Source of the DNA: CAZYFH01 sp965249175
Lineage (GTDB): Bacteria; Acidobacteriota; Vicinamibacteria; Vicinamibacterales; UBA8438
Direction: 5' to 3'
NCBI GenBank assembly: GCA_965249175.1
Contig: OZ252227.1
Span: 4,650,001 to 4,714,000, forward strand
Length of the DNA stretch: 64,000 nucleotides
The notes beneath the pieces are model-generated. The model saw only the letters and a list, made by a program, of their open reading frames with translations. It had not been told where the DNA came from and made no database searches. The translations under genes were made by a program, and so were the position numbers. The number at the start of each line of letters is the position of its first letter. Position 1 is the first letter of the stretch. Shown piece by piece: positions 46,355-55,142 of this stretch.

Positions 46355-46836
46355 CAGCAGCCACGGCGCACGATATCCTGCTCGGCCTCATCGACGAGGC
46401 GTACGACAAGCGTGCCTGGCACGGCACGACGCTGCGCGGCTCGCTCCGCGGCATGGGAGCCGCCACCGCGGCGTGGCGGCCGGCCGACGAGCGGCACAAC
46501 ACCTGGGAGATCGCGGTGCACTGCGCGTATTGGAAGTACGCCGTGCGCCGGCGCCTCGCCGGCTCGCCACGCGGCCGGTTCGCGCTACCAGGCAGCGACT
46601 GGTTTCCGACGCCGGACCCACCGACAGACGCCGCATGGCGAGAGATGCTCGCGTTGTTGCGCGCGGAGCACCAGCAGCTTCGAGACGTGCTCGAGCGTCT
46701 GCCCGCCCGCGCGCTCGCGCGCGCCTCGGCTGGCAGCAAGACCAGCACCCTCGCGCTCATCCGCGGGATCGCGGCGCACGACCTCTATCACGCCGGGCAG
46801 ATCCAGCTGCTGAAGAGGCTGCGGGCCGGCGCCTGA
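46351..46836 (+). CDS. DinB-family protein
   Basis: 161 residues, start overlapping the kinase stop. Four-helix DinB/YfiT bundle: LLGLIDEAYDKRAWHGTTLR, WRPADERHNTWEIAVHCAYW KYAVRRRL, HQQLRDVLERLPARALARAS and GIAAHDLYHAGQIQLLKRLR. Three His (HN.., H in AVHCAYW, AHDLYHAGQI) form the expected metal triad. Often thiol-dependent transferases; role unknown. Confidence 0.85.
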   Translation: MTAATAHDILLGLIDEAYDKRAWHGTTLRGSLRGMGAATAAWRPADERHNTWEIAVHCAYWKYAVRRRLAGSPRGRFALPGSDWFPTPDPPTDAAWREMLALLRAEHQQLRDVLERLPARALARASAGSKTSTLALIRGIAAHDLYHAGQIQLLKRLRAGA

Positions 46837-46871
46837 CCTCGGCACGCCCGCGGGCGCCGGCCGGTTGCCAA

Positions 46872-46891
46872 TGTAGTCTCACGTGACTACA
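46872..46891. promoter_or_regulatory. Palindromic operator of the Phd/PIN module
   Basis: TGTAGTC-TCACGT-GACTACA: perfect 7-bp arms with a 6-bp spacer immediately upstream of ATG 46892. It is placed to give antitoxin autoregulation. Confidence 0.6.
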
Positions 46892-47194
46892 ATGAAGTCG
46901 ATGAGAGCTGTCGGCATTCGTGAGCTCAAAGCACGGTTGAGCCAGTTCGTGCGGGACGCAAGCGCGGGCGAGGTCCTGCTGATCACCGATCGGGGGCGCG
47001 TCGTCGCGGAAATGCGGGCCCCGTCGGCGCCGGCCGAACCGGAGTCGCCAACGGATCGCAAGCTACGCCGGTTGGCCGACCAAGGCGGTCTTTCTCTGGG
47101 CGGCCATGACCCCTCCATCTATGTGAAGTCGCCGGTCTCGGCTCGTCCAGGCACTGGCGCGACGTTACTGGACGCCGAGCGAGCGGAGCGGTGA
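46892..47194 (+). CDS. Phd/YefM-family antitoxin
   Basis: 100 residues from ATG 46892 (GTG 46883 and ATG 46901 are alternatives). VGIRELKARLSQFVRDASAG followed by EVLLITDRGRVVAEMR is the standard Phd/YefM DNA-binding fold. The tail (DPSIYVKSPVSARPGTGATL LDAERAER) wraps the toxin. Stop overlaps the toxin GTG (GTGA). Confidence 0.85.
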   Translation: MKSMRAVGIRELKARLSQFVRDASAGEVLLITDRGRVVAEMRAPSAPAEPESPTDRKLRRLADQGGLSLGGHDPSIYVKSPVSARPGTGATLLDAERAER

Positions 47195-47613
47195 TTGCGT
47201 ACGCGGAAACGAGCGCCGTGCTGAACTGGCTCCTCGGTGAACCGCGAGAGGTCGAGGTCCGACACGTCCTCGCCGACGCGGAGCGCGTCGTCTCGTCATC
47301 GCTCACCGCGGTGGAGTGCGCGCGTGTGATGGCACGGGCGACCGCCCTGGAGCAGATCGGTCGAACCGACGAGCTCGCCGCGCTTCAACTGCTTGACTCG
47401 ACGGTGGCAGGGTGGGCCGTGCTGGCGATGACCGGTCAGGTGCTCGCGCGAGCGCGTGCGCGGTTCCCTGTCGAGCCGGTGCGGACGTTCGATGCCATCC
47501 ACCTGTCCACGGCGGCCGCGTTCGGCGCCGCGCTGGGGTCAATCACGGTCGTCACGCTCGACGACCGGATTCGAGCGAACGCGTCCGCCCTCGGTTTCGC
47601 GACCGCGCCATAG
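47191..47613 (+). CDS. vapC: PIN-domain toxin paired with a Phd-type antitoxin
   Basis: 140 residues from GTG 47191. MIAYAETSAVLNWLLGE has Glu in place of the usual first Asp motif (DTS becomes ETS), with TAVECARVMARATALEQIGR, RTFDAIHLSTAAAFGAALGS and VVTLDDRIRANASALGF following. Predicted RNase toxin; the ETS variant is seen in some PIN families. Confidence 0.85.
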   Translation: MIAYAETSAVLNWLLGEPREVEVRHVLADAERVVSSSLTAVECARVMARATALEQIGRTDELAALQLLDSTVAGWAVLAMTGQVLARARARFPVEPVRTFDAIHLSTAAAFGAALGSITVVTLDDRIRANASALGFATAP

Positions 47614-47635
47614 AACGCCACACTGCATCCGATCC

Positions 47636-49240
47636 ATGGACGGTGTGATTCACCGGCAGACGCTCGGTGACCTGCTGCGACGAACGGCAGCGCGGCTTCC
47701 AGACAAGCCCGCCATTGCCTGCGGGGACGTCGCCTGGACGTACGCTGAATTCGACACACTGTGCAACCGGCTCGCGCATGGGCTGGCCGCCCAGGGTGTC
47801 GGGGGGGGCGATCGTGTGGCGATCCTCTCCCGCAACTCGCACGCGTTCGCCGCACTCCGTTTCGCCGTCGCCCGGGTGGGCGCCGTCCTGGTGCCCATCA
47901 ACTTCATGCTCAACGCCGAGGAGGTCGCCTTCATCCTGGGTCACTCCGGTGCACGCATGCTGTGCGCGTCGGAGGAGTTCGTCCCGACCGCCGTAGAGGC
48001 CACCGCAGCCGTCACGACCGTCGAACGGCGGGTCCGGCTCCCAGCCGACGCGGCCGTCGAACGGCGGGTCCGACTCCCGGGCGACGCGACCGATCCACCG
48101 TCCGACGGCTGGATCGCCTACGACGACCTCGTCACCGACACGATCGTCGAACCAATCGTCGACCTCGACAGCGGGAGCGTCGCGCAGATCATCTACACGA
48201 GCGGCACCGAGTCGCGCCCGAAGGGTGCGGTGCTGACCCACGACGCCGTCATCTGGCAATACGTCAGCTGCATCATCGACGGGGAGATGCGCGTGGACGA
48301 CGTCGTCCTCCACTCGCTGCCGCTCTACCACTGCGCACAGCTCGATGTCTTCCTTGGACCCTCCGTCTACCTCGGGTCCAGCGGCGTCATCGTGGCGCAA
48401 CCGTTGCCCGACGTCGTCCTGCCGCTCATCGAGCGCCACCGTGTCACCTCGTTCTTCGCGCCGCCGACGGTCTGGATCGGGTTGCTTCGCTCGCCCTTGT
48501 TCGACCAGCACGACCTGTCGTCGCTCGCCAAGGGCTACTACGGCGCGGCGATCATGCCGGTCGAAGTGCTGCACGAGCTCGGCCAGCGCCTCCCGCAGAC
48601 GCGCTTCTGGAACCTGTACGGTCAGACGGAAATCGCCCCGCTCGCCACGGTGCTCGGGCCCGAGGACCAGGTGGGCAAGGCTGGGTCTGCCGGGCGAGCG
48701 ACACTCAACGTCGAAACGCGCGTCGTAGACGACACCGGGCGTCCGATCGCGCCTGGCGAGACTGGCGAGATCGTCCACCGGTCGCCCCAGTTGCTCCGCG
48801 GCTACTACAACGACGACGAGAAAACCCGCGCCGCGTTCGAGGGCGGGTGGTTTCACAGCGGCGACCTGGCGACCATCGACGACGACGGCTACATCACGGT
48901 TGTCGACCGCAAGAAGGACATGATCAAATCGGGCGGCGAGAACGTCGCGAGCCGTGAGGTCGAGGAGACGATTTACGGCGTATCGTCGGTCTCCGAGGTG
49001 GCGGTGATCGGTCTGCCGCATCCGTATTGGATCGAGGCAGTCGTCGCCGTTGTGGTGCCGCGGGCGGGTCAGGCGGTGACCGAAGACGAGGTGGTCGCCC
49101 ACTGCCGCGCGCATCTCGCCGGCTTCAAGATCCCGAAGCGTGTCGTCGTCGCCGACGCGCTGCCAAAGAACCCGAGCGGCAAGGTGCTGAAACGCGACCT
49201 GCGGCAGCGCTACGCGGATCTGCTGCGGAACGATGCTTGA
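47636..49240 (+). CDS. Acyl-CoA synthetase (AMP-forming)
   Basis: 534 residues from ATG 47636. ANL-family motifs: P-loop IIYTSGTESRPKGAVLTH, FWNLYGQTEIAPLATVLGPE, FHSGDLATIDDDGYITVVDR, KKDMIKSGGENVASREVEE, and the catalytic Lys in PKNPSGKVLKRDLRQ. It activates a carboxylic or fatty acid to its CoA thioester. Between the N-lobe strands there is a tandem duplication (VERRVRLPADA / VERRVRLPGDA). It follows the toxin by only 22 bp. Confidence 0.92.
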   Translation: MDGVIHRQTLGDLLRRTAARLPDKPAIACGDVAWTYAEFDTLCNRLAHGLAAQGVGGGDRVAILSRNSHAFAALRFAVARVGAVLVPINFMLNAEEVAFILGHSGARMLCASEEFVPTAVEATAAVTTVERRVRLPADAAVERRVRLPGDATDPPSDGWIAYDDLVTDTIVEPIVDLDSGSVAQIIYTSGTESRPKGAVLTHDAVIWQYVSCIIDGEMRVDDVVLHSLPLYHCAQLDVFLGPSVYLGSSGVIVAQPLPDVVLPLIERHRVTSFFAPPTVWIGLLRSPLFDQHDLSSLAKGYYGAAIMPVEVLHELGQRLPQTRFWNLYGQTEIAPLATVLGPEDQVGKAGSAGRATLNVETRVVDDTGRPIAPGETGEIVHRSPQLLRGYYNDDEKTRAAFEGGWFHSGDLATIDDDGYITVVDRKKDMIKSGGENVASREVEETIYGVSSVSEVAVIGLPHPYWIEAVVAVVVPRAGQAVTEDEVVAHCRAHLAGFKIPKRVVVADALPKNPSGKVLKRDLRQRYADLLRNDA

Positions 49241-49321
49241 CTCCCGGCCCACCGGGAGCCACCATTGCCGCACGATTCCGGTAACACCCTGAAGACGGAC
49301 CCAAAGGTGCGGGAGGCGAAC

Positions 49322-51526
49322 ATGCGTGGAACCCTTCGTGTCGTCGGATATGTCTGTGTGGCCGCGGTGCTCTCCGTCGCCGCCGTGTGGGTGAGCACGC
49401 CGATCGCCGCCCAGGGGGACGACATCCAGGGCGTCGTCAACGGGCCGGCGGGACCCGAAGCGGGCGTCTGGATCATCGCCGAAACCGACGACTTCGACAC
49501 CGGGTTTCGCAAGATCGTCGTGACCGACGACGCCGGGCGTTTCCTGGTCCCGGACCTCCCGGATGCCGCATACGAGGTGTGGGTGCGCGGGTACGGCCTC
49601 GTGGATTCAGACAAGACCGCGGCACGGCCGGGCGACCGGCTCGATCTGGGGGTGCAGACCGCCGCCACGCCGGCAGAGGCAGCGCGGATTTACCCGGCCA
49701 ACTACTGGTACTCGCTGCTCGAGGTGCCCCCGGCTACCGACTTTCCAGGGACGGGGCCGCGCGGCAACGGCATCGGCACCGCGATGCGCACGCAGGCGGA
49801 CTGGATCGACCGGATGAAGGACGGCTGTCAGCTCTGCCATCAGCTCGGCAACATGGCGACGCGGGAGATGCCGATGCTCGATCTGGCGGACTTCGACTCG
49901 ACCGCCGACGCCTGGGAGTATCGGATTCAGGCCGGCGGCGCCGGCCCCGCGATGGCGGCTGAGATCAACCGCATCGGCCGCCCGCGTGCGCTCCAGCTCT
50001 ACTCGGAGTGGAGCGACCGGATCGCCGCGGGCGAGCTGCCGCCGGTGCCGCCGCGACCGCAAGGCAAGGAGCGCAACCTGGTCCTGAGCATGTGGGGGTG
50101 GGGCCACCCGCGAGGGATGGTGCACGACGAGGTGTCGACCGACAAGCGCAACCCGACGCTCTACGGTGATGGACCGATCTACGGCGTTGGCGGAGCGGGG
50201 CTTGTCATCACGGATCCGCGCACGCACCGGTCGGTCCGGATGGACCTGAACACCCGCGTCGAGCGGCAGCCCCGCAGCAACTCGTATCAGGGGTCGTCGA
50301 CGGCGATTCCATCGCTCTACTGGGCCGGCGAGGGACCGGCGGGCCTCGAGAGCCGGAGCGCGCACAACCCGATGATGGACGACAAGGGTCGTGTCTGGAT
50401 TACGCAGTACGTGCGACCGAACGACGTCCCCGACTGGTGTCTGGAGGGCTCGAACCACCCGTCGGCCAAGTACTACCCGATTCAGCATCGCGCCGAGTCA
50501 CGCCAGGTGTCCTACTACGACCCTGAGACCGAATCGTTTGTGCTGGTCGACACCTGCTACTTCACGCACCATTTGCAATTCGCCGACGACGCCGACGACA
50601 CGCTCTGGCTGAGTGGCTCGACCGAGGCGATCGGCTGGCTGAACACCCGGCTCTACGACGAGACGGGGGATGAGCGCGCGGCGCAGGGCTGGTGCCCGAC
50701 CGTGATCGACACGAACGGCGACGGGCGCATCACGAGGCCCTGGAACGAGCCGACCGCCCAGGGCGACGTCGAGATCGACCCGGCGAGGGACACCCGCATC
50801 GGCAGCCTCGACAAGTTCAAGCGGGCCTACGGCGTCATCCCGCATCCCGATGGGTCGGTGTGGATCTCGCGACGATTCGACGTGCCGGGCCGGCTCATCC
50901 GGCTCGAGCTGGGTGACAACCCGCCGGAGACCTGTCTCTCCGAGGTCTACGAGCCGCCGTTCGGCAACCCCGACGTCGACGAGATGAAGTGGGGGTATGG
51001 CCCGCGCGGCATCGACGTCGACCGCAACGGCGTGATCTGGACGGCGCTCGGCGGGAGTGGTCACCTGGCCAGCTTCGAACGGGACAAGTGCGCCGTGCGG
51101 AACGGACCGACTGCGACCGGACAGCATTGCGCCGAGGGATGGACGCTCTACCCGACCCCAGGTCCAAAGCTCAAGGGAACCGAGAACGCCTCGGCCAACG
51201 CGGACTATCACTACTACAACTGGGTCGACCAGTTCGACACGCTCGGTCTCGGTGCGAACACCCCGATTGCCACCGGGACCACGTCCGATGCGCTGCTCGC
51301 CCTCGAGCCGGACACCGGGGAGTGGGTCGTCATGCGTGTGCCATACCCGCTCGGCTTCTACAGTCGCGGACTGGATGGCCGCATCGACGATGCCGGCGCG
51401 GGGTGGAAGGGACGCGGCGTCTGGTCGAGCTTCAACACCGGTTCGACGTTTCACCTCGAGGGCGGCAAGGGGAGAACGAGCGAGATCGTGCGATTCCAGA
51501 TGCGACCCGACCCCCTCGCTAACTAG
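49322..51526 (+). CDS. Haem-c-binding propeller protein with regulatory-like N-domain
   Basis: 734 residues from ATG 49322. Signal peptide GYVCVAAVLSVAAVWVSTPI AAQ. Residues about 30-115 form a carboxypeptidase-regulatory-like beta domain (IQGVVNGPAGPEAGVWIIAE, DDAGRFLVPDLPDAAYEVWV). C169-x-x-C172-H173 (DGCQLCHQLGN) is a covalent haem-c site. The C-terminal half is a propeller-like region (GRVWITQYVRPNDVPDWCLE, DGSVWISRRFDVPG, DVDRNGVIWTALGGSGHLAS). Probably a periplasmic redox protein of uncharacterised function. Its stop overlaps the amidohydrolase start by one base. Confidence 0.75.
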   Translation: MRGTLRVVGYVCVAAVLSVAAVWVSTPIAAQGDDIQGVVNGPAGPEAGVWIIAETDDFDTGFRKIVVTDDAGRFLVPDLPDAAYEVWVRGYGLVDSDKTAARPGDRLDLGVQTAATPAEAARIYPANYWYSLLEVPPATDFPGTGPRGNGIGTAMRTQADWIDRMKDGCQLCHQLGNMATREMPMLDLADFDSTADAWEYRIQAGGAGPAMAAEINRIGRPRALQLYSEWSDRIAAGELPPVPPRPQGKERNLVLSMWGWGHPRGMVHDEVSTDKRNPTLYGDGPIYGVGGAGLVITDPRTHRSVRMDLNTRVERQPRSNSYQGSSTAIPSLYWAGEGPAGLESRSAHNPMMDDKGRVWITQYVRPNDVPDWCLEGSNHPSAKYYPIQHRAESRQVSYYDPETESFVLVDTCYFTHHLQFADDADDTLWLSGSTEAIGWLNTRLYDETGDERAAQGWCPTVIDTNGDGRITRPWNEPTAQGDVEIDPARDTRIGSLDKFKRAYGVIPHPDGSVWISRRFDVPGRLIRLELGDNPPETCLSEVYEPPFGNPDVDEMKWGYGPRGIDVDRNGVIWTALGGSGHLASFERDKCAVRNGPTATGQHCAEGWTLYPTPGPKLKGTENASANADYHYYNWVDQFDTLGLGANTPIATGTTSDALLALEPDTGEWVVMRVPYPLGFYSRGLDGRIDDAGAGWKGRGVWSSFNTGSTFHLEGGKGRTSEIVRFQMRPDPLAN

Positions 51527-52926
51527 TGGCACGCGTACGTAATCGGCGTCGCTTCGCCGCCTCACTCGGCGGCCTCTCGTTGATCGCCGCCTGCTCCGGT
51601 GATCCAACACCGGAGTCGGCACCGGTGGCGGCACCCGCCACCGCCGTCCTCTACGAAGGGGCACGGCTCATCCCCGGCGATCGCTCGGCGCCAATCGAGA
51701 CCTCGGCCTTCATCGTCGACGGAGGCGTCATGACCGAGGTCGGGCGGCAGGGCGAGCTGGCGCAGGGCGACGGTGGCGCCCGTGTCGACCTCACCGGCAA
51801 GACGGTCATTCCGGCGCTGGTCAACCTGCATGGCCATGTCGGATTCCAGCAGGGTCTGACGTACGACGCCGCCAACTACACCCGCGACAACGTTGTCGAT
51901 CACCTGGAGCGGTACGCCTTCTTCGGCGTCGGCGTCATCGTGTCACTCGGCACGGACGCAGGCGAACTGTGGATCGACATTCAGCGCGATCAGGAGGCCG
52001 GCACCCTCGACGGCGCGCGTCTCTTCACCGCCGGGCGCGGGCTCGCCGCGCCGAACGCCGGGCCCGGCGCGGCGGCGCTGCGTGGGTCGGCACTCGGTGT
52101 CACGAGCGCGGAGGAGGGACGGCAGCTCGTCCGGGACCTCGCCGCGCAGGGCGTCGCCTTCATCAAGATCTGGGTCGACGACCGCGGCGGCTCGGTCGAG
52201 AAGCTCGACCCGACGTACTATCGCGCCATCATCGAGGAGGCCCACGCGCATGGCCTCGCGGTCATCGCGCACGTCTTCTACCACGCCGACGCCGAGGACC
52301 TGGTGGAGGCCGGCGTCGATGGCTTCGCACACCTCGTGCGTGACCGCGAGATGGACGACGCCCTCGTGTCCGCCATGGTCGACCGCGACGTCTTCGTGAT
52401 GCCAAATCTCGGCATCTCCGAGCGCGGGCGTCACGCCGAGCCGCCGGACTGGCTAGCGGAACCGATGCTCACGCGCACCGTGTCGCCAGCCGTGCTCGAG
52501 CGCGCGACGGACGCCTTCCGACGTCGGGCACCAGCGTCGGCGACGCGCGCGGCGAAATCGTACGCCGCCATGGAGCGCAGCCTCGCGAAGCTCGCGGCCG
52601 CCGGCGCGCCGCTCGTGCTGGGCTCGGACTCGGGCGTTCAGGACCACTTCTACGGGTTCTCCGCGCACCGCGAGCTCGAGCTGATGGTGGCGGGGGGACT
52701 GACCCCGCTCGAGGCGATCGCCACGGCAACAAGCCGCTCGGCCGACCGATTGGGGCTCAGCTACTCCGGCCGCTTGCGGGTGGGCGCCCGAGCGGATTTC
52801 ATTGTCCTCGACGCGAACCCGCTCGACGACATCACCAACAGCCGGCGCATCGCGCAGGTCGTCCTCGGCGGTGATGTGGTGGATCGCGAGGCGCTCCGGT
52901 CCCGATTGACCGGAGACACGAACTGA
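51526..52926 (+). CDS. Amidohydrolase-superfamily lipoprotein
   Basis: 466 residues from GTG 51526 (TAGTG overlap). Lipobox at SLIAAC, so probably membrane-anchored. TIM-barrel metal ligands: VNLHGHVGF (H-x-H), AFIKIWVDDRGG (Lys), VIAHVFYH, GFAHLVRD and LVLGSDSGVQD (Asp), followed by ADFIVLDANPLDD typical of the imidazolonepropionase-like subgroup. Likely hydrolysis of a cyclic amide or similar compound in the periplasm. Confidence 0.85.
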   Translation: MARVRNRRRFAASLGGLSLIAACSGDPTPESAPVAAPATAVLYEGARLIPGDRSAPIETSAFIVDGGVMTEVGRQGELAQGDGGARVDLTGKTVIPALVNLHGHVGFQQGLTYDAANYTRDNVVDHLERYAFFGVGVIVSLGTDAGELWIDIQRDQEAGTLDGARLFTAGRGLAAPNAGPGAAALRGSALGVTSAEEGRQLVRDLAAQGVAFIKIWVDDRGGSVEKLDPTYYRAIIEEAHAHGLAVIAHVFYHADAEDLVEAGVDGFAHLVRDREMDDALVSAMVDRDVFVMPNLGISERGRHAEPPDWLAEPMLTRTVSPAVLERATDAFRRRAPASATRAAKSYAAMERSLAKLAAAGAPLVLGSDSGVQDHFYGFSAHRELELMVAGGLTPLEAIATATSRSADRLGLSYSGRLRVGARADFIVLDANPLDDITNSRRIAQVVLGGDVVDREALRSRLTGDTN

Positions 52927-52962
52927 CGACGCGGTTCCAGGCGTCCGGCAAGGAGGCTCGAC

Positions 52963-54945
52963 ATGATGAAGTCCGCGGTTCTCGGCATCGTGCTCACGGG
53001 CGCGCTCGCCCTCATCCTCGTCCTGGCGCCCCCGCTCGCGTCCACCGCCGCCGGTCAGACCGGTGAGTGGCTGGCGTATGCCGCCGACAAGGCAGGCAGC
53101 AAGTACTCCCCGCTCGACCAGATCGACGCGACCAACGTCGAGGATCTCCGGATCGCCTGGCGGCAGTCCACGGTTCCCTTCGTCACCCGACAGGGCAATA
53201 CCATGCGCGCTCCGGGCGCATCCCAGAACACGCCGCTCATGGCGGACGGGCTCCTCTACGTCGTCACGGGACTTGGGATGGTGGCTGCGCTCGACGCCGC
53301 AACCGGCGTCGTGGTGTGGTACGACCTGCCACCCGGACGTGACCCCGCAACGGAACGAGGGTCCGCGAAACGAGGCGTGGCGTACTGGTCCGACGGAAGT
53401 GACGCTCGCGTCCTCGCGGTCCTCGGCTCCGACCTCGTCGCGTTGAACGCGAAAACCGGCGAACGCATCGCCGAGTTCGGAGCCGGCGGCCAGATCGACT
53501 TGATTCAGGGCTATGACGACGCCAGGGTCGTCACCTTTCGCTGGCAGTCCGCGCCGATCGTCGTCAACGACGTCATCATCATCGGCTCGTTCATCGGCGA
53601 TATCGTCAGCCACACGATGCCCGCGTTGAAGGAGATGCCACCCGGCGACGTGCGCGGCTTCGACGTCCGCACCGGCGAGCAGCTCTGGATCTTTCACACG
53701 ATTCCGCGCGAGGGCGAGCCGGGCAACGAGACGTGGCTCGCCGCTCCCGGCGAGGATCGGCGGTCGTGGGAGTACTCCGGCAATACCAACATGTGGGCCT
53801 CACCGAGCGCCGACGAAGAGCTCGGCTACGTCTATCTGCCACTCTCGACGCCGACCAGCGACTACTACGGCGGTCACCGCCCTGGCGACAACCTGTTCGC
53901 CGAGAGCCTCGTGTGCCTCGACGCGAGGACCGGTGAGCTGGTCTGGCACTTCCAGGCGGTCCACCACGGCCTGTGGGACTACGACTTCCCGGCGGCGCCG
54001 ACGCTGGCGGACATCACCGTGAACGGACGGGACATCAAGGTGGTCGCCATCACCAGCAAGCAGGCGAACACCTATGTCTTCGACCGTGTCACCGGCGAGC
54101 CGGTGTGGCCGATCGAGGAGCGACCCGTGCCGCAGGGTGACGTCCCTGGCGAGTGGTACGCCGCGACGCAGCCATTTCCCACAAAGCCGCCGGCCTACGA
54201 CCAGCAGGGCGTGACGATCGACGACCTCATCGACTTCACGCCGGAGCTGCGCCAGGAGGCGATCGCCATGCTCGACGATTACGTCTGGGGCCCATTCTTC
54301 ACCCCGCCATCACTCATCGACGAGTCACCGGGCGGCACGAAGGGAACGATGGTGGTGCCCGGTCTGGTGGGCGGCACCGACTGGAATGGGGCCGGCGTCG
54401 ATCCGGAGACCGGCATCATGTACATCCCGTCGGTCCACAGCGGAACCGTCGTCGGCTTGGCCCGCTCAGAGCACCCGCGGTCGGACGTCGACTGGGTCAT
54501 GAAGCAGGCGCACCACATCCCGGGGCCGCAAGGGCTTCCGCTCTTCAAGCCGCCCTACGGGCGTCTCGTCGCCATCGACCTCAACCAGGGGGAGATCCTC
54601 TGGTCGGTCGCGAACGGTGACGGGCCGCGCGACCACCCGGCCATCGAGCACCTCGACCTGCCGCCACTCGGGCAGGGTGGGCGCGCCGCGCCGCTGGTGA
54701 CGAAGAGCCTGGTGTTTCTTGGCGAAGGGGCGAACCTTGGCGCCGCGTTCCTGCCGGCCGGAAGCGGCGGCAAGGTCCTCCGGGCCTATGACAAGGCCAC
54801 CGGCGCCGTGGTCGGGGAGGTCGCGCTGCCCGGGGGCGCCACCGCCGCGCCGATCAGCTACATGGTCGACGGACGGCAGTACATCGTAGTTACGGTCGGC
54901 TGGGACGACATGGAAAGCGAGTACATCGCCCTCGCACTGCCGTAA
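52963..54945 (+). CDS. PQQ-dependent dehydrogenase, glucose/quinate-dehydrogenase-like (paralogue)
   Basis: 660 residues, ATG 52963 with AAGGAGG upstream; signal peptide AVLGIVLTGALALILVLAP. Closely matches the protein at 1201: the same WLAYAADKAGSKYSPLDQID start, blade motifs ending in W, and HHGLWDYDFPAAP at the metal site. No haem or Cys pair. Third gene of a tight cluster with the haem-c propeller protein and amidohydrolase. Its TAA is directly followed by a 183-bp MITE. Confidence 0.88.
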   Translation: MMKSAVLGIVLTGALALILVLAPPLASTAAGQTGEWLAYAADKAGSKYSPLDQIDATNVEDLRIAWRQSTVPFVTRQGNTMRAPGASQNTPLMADGLLYVVTGLGMVAALDAATGVVVWYDLPPGRDPATERGSAKRGVAYWSDGSDARVLAVLGSDLVALNAKTGERIAEFGAGGQIDLIQGYDDARVVTFRWQSAPIVVNDVIIIGSFIGDIVSHTMPALKEMPPGDVRGFDVRTGEQLWIFHTIPREGEPGNETWLAAPGEDRRSWEYSGNTNMWASPSADEELGYVYLPLSTPTSDYYGGHRPGDNLFAESLVCLDARTGELVWHFQAVHHGLWDYDFPAAPTLADITVNGRDIKVVAITSKQANTYVFDRVTGEPVWPIEERPVPQGDVPGEWYAATQPFPTKPPAYDQQGVTIDDLIDFTPELRQEAIAMLDDYVWGPFFTPPSLIDESPGGTKGTMVVPGLVGGTDWNGAGVDPETGIMYIPSVHSGTVVGLARSEHPRSDVDWVMKQAHHIPGPQGLPLFKPPYGRLVAIDLNQGEILWSVANGDGPRDHPAIEHLDLPPLGQGGRAAPLVTKSLVFLGEGANLGAAFLPAGSGGKVLRAYDKATGAVVGEVALPGGATAAPISYMVDGRQYIVVTVGWDDMESEYIALALP

Positions 54946-55128
54946 CAGCCCGTGGTGAAAGTGCCGCGTTGCACCGAGACCCCGCTGGATCTGAAGCGCG
55001 CCCGGCCATTACAAGGCGCGAAGAGGGAGAATACCGGGAGTATTTGACCCCCGCTGAACAGTGGTCCAGCGCCGTCCCTGGCGGGATGCATCGGCGGTCG
55101 GATGCAGCGGGACTTTCACGACGGGCTG
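54946..55128. mobile_element. 183-bp MITE sharing ends with the IS5/IS1182-like element
   Basis: Ends are inverted repeats of about 22 bp with two mismatches: CAGCCCGTGGTGAAAGTGCC on the left and, read inward, CAGCCCGTCGTGAAAGTCCC on the right. The first 15 bases are the ends of the IS at 23469. No coding frame. CTAGC follows its right end, similar to the CTAGG target of the IS, but a matching left repeat is absent. Confidence 0.75.
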
Positions 55129-55142
55129 CTAGCTCGGTCCCG

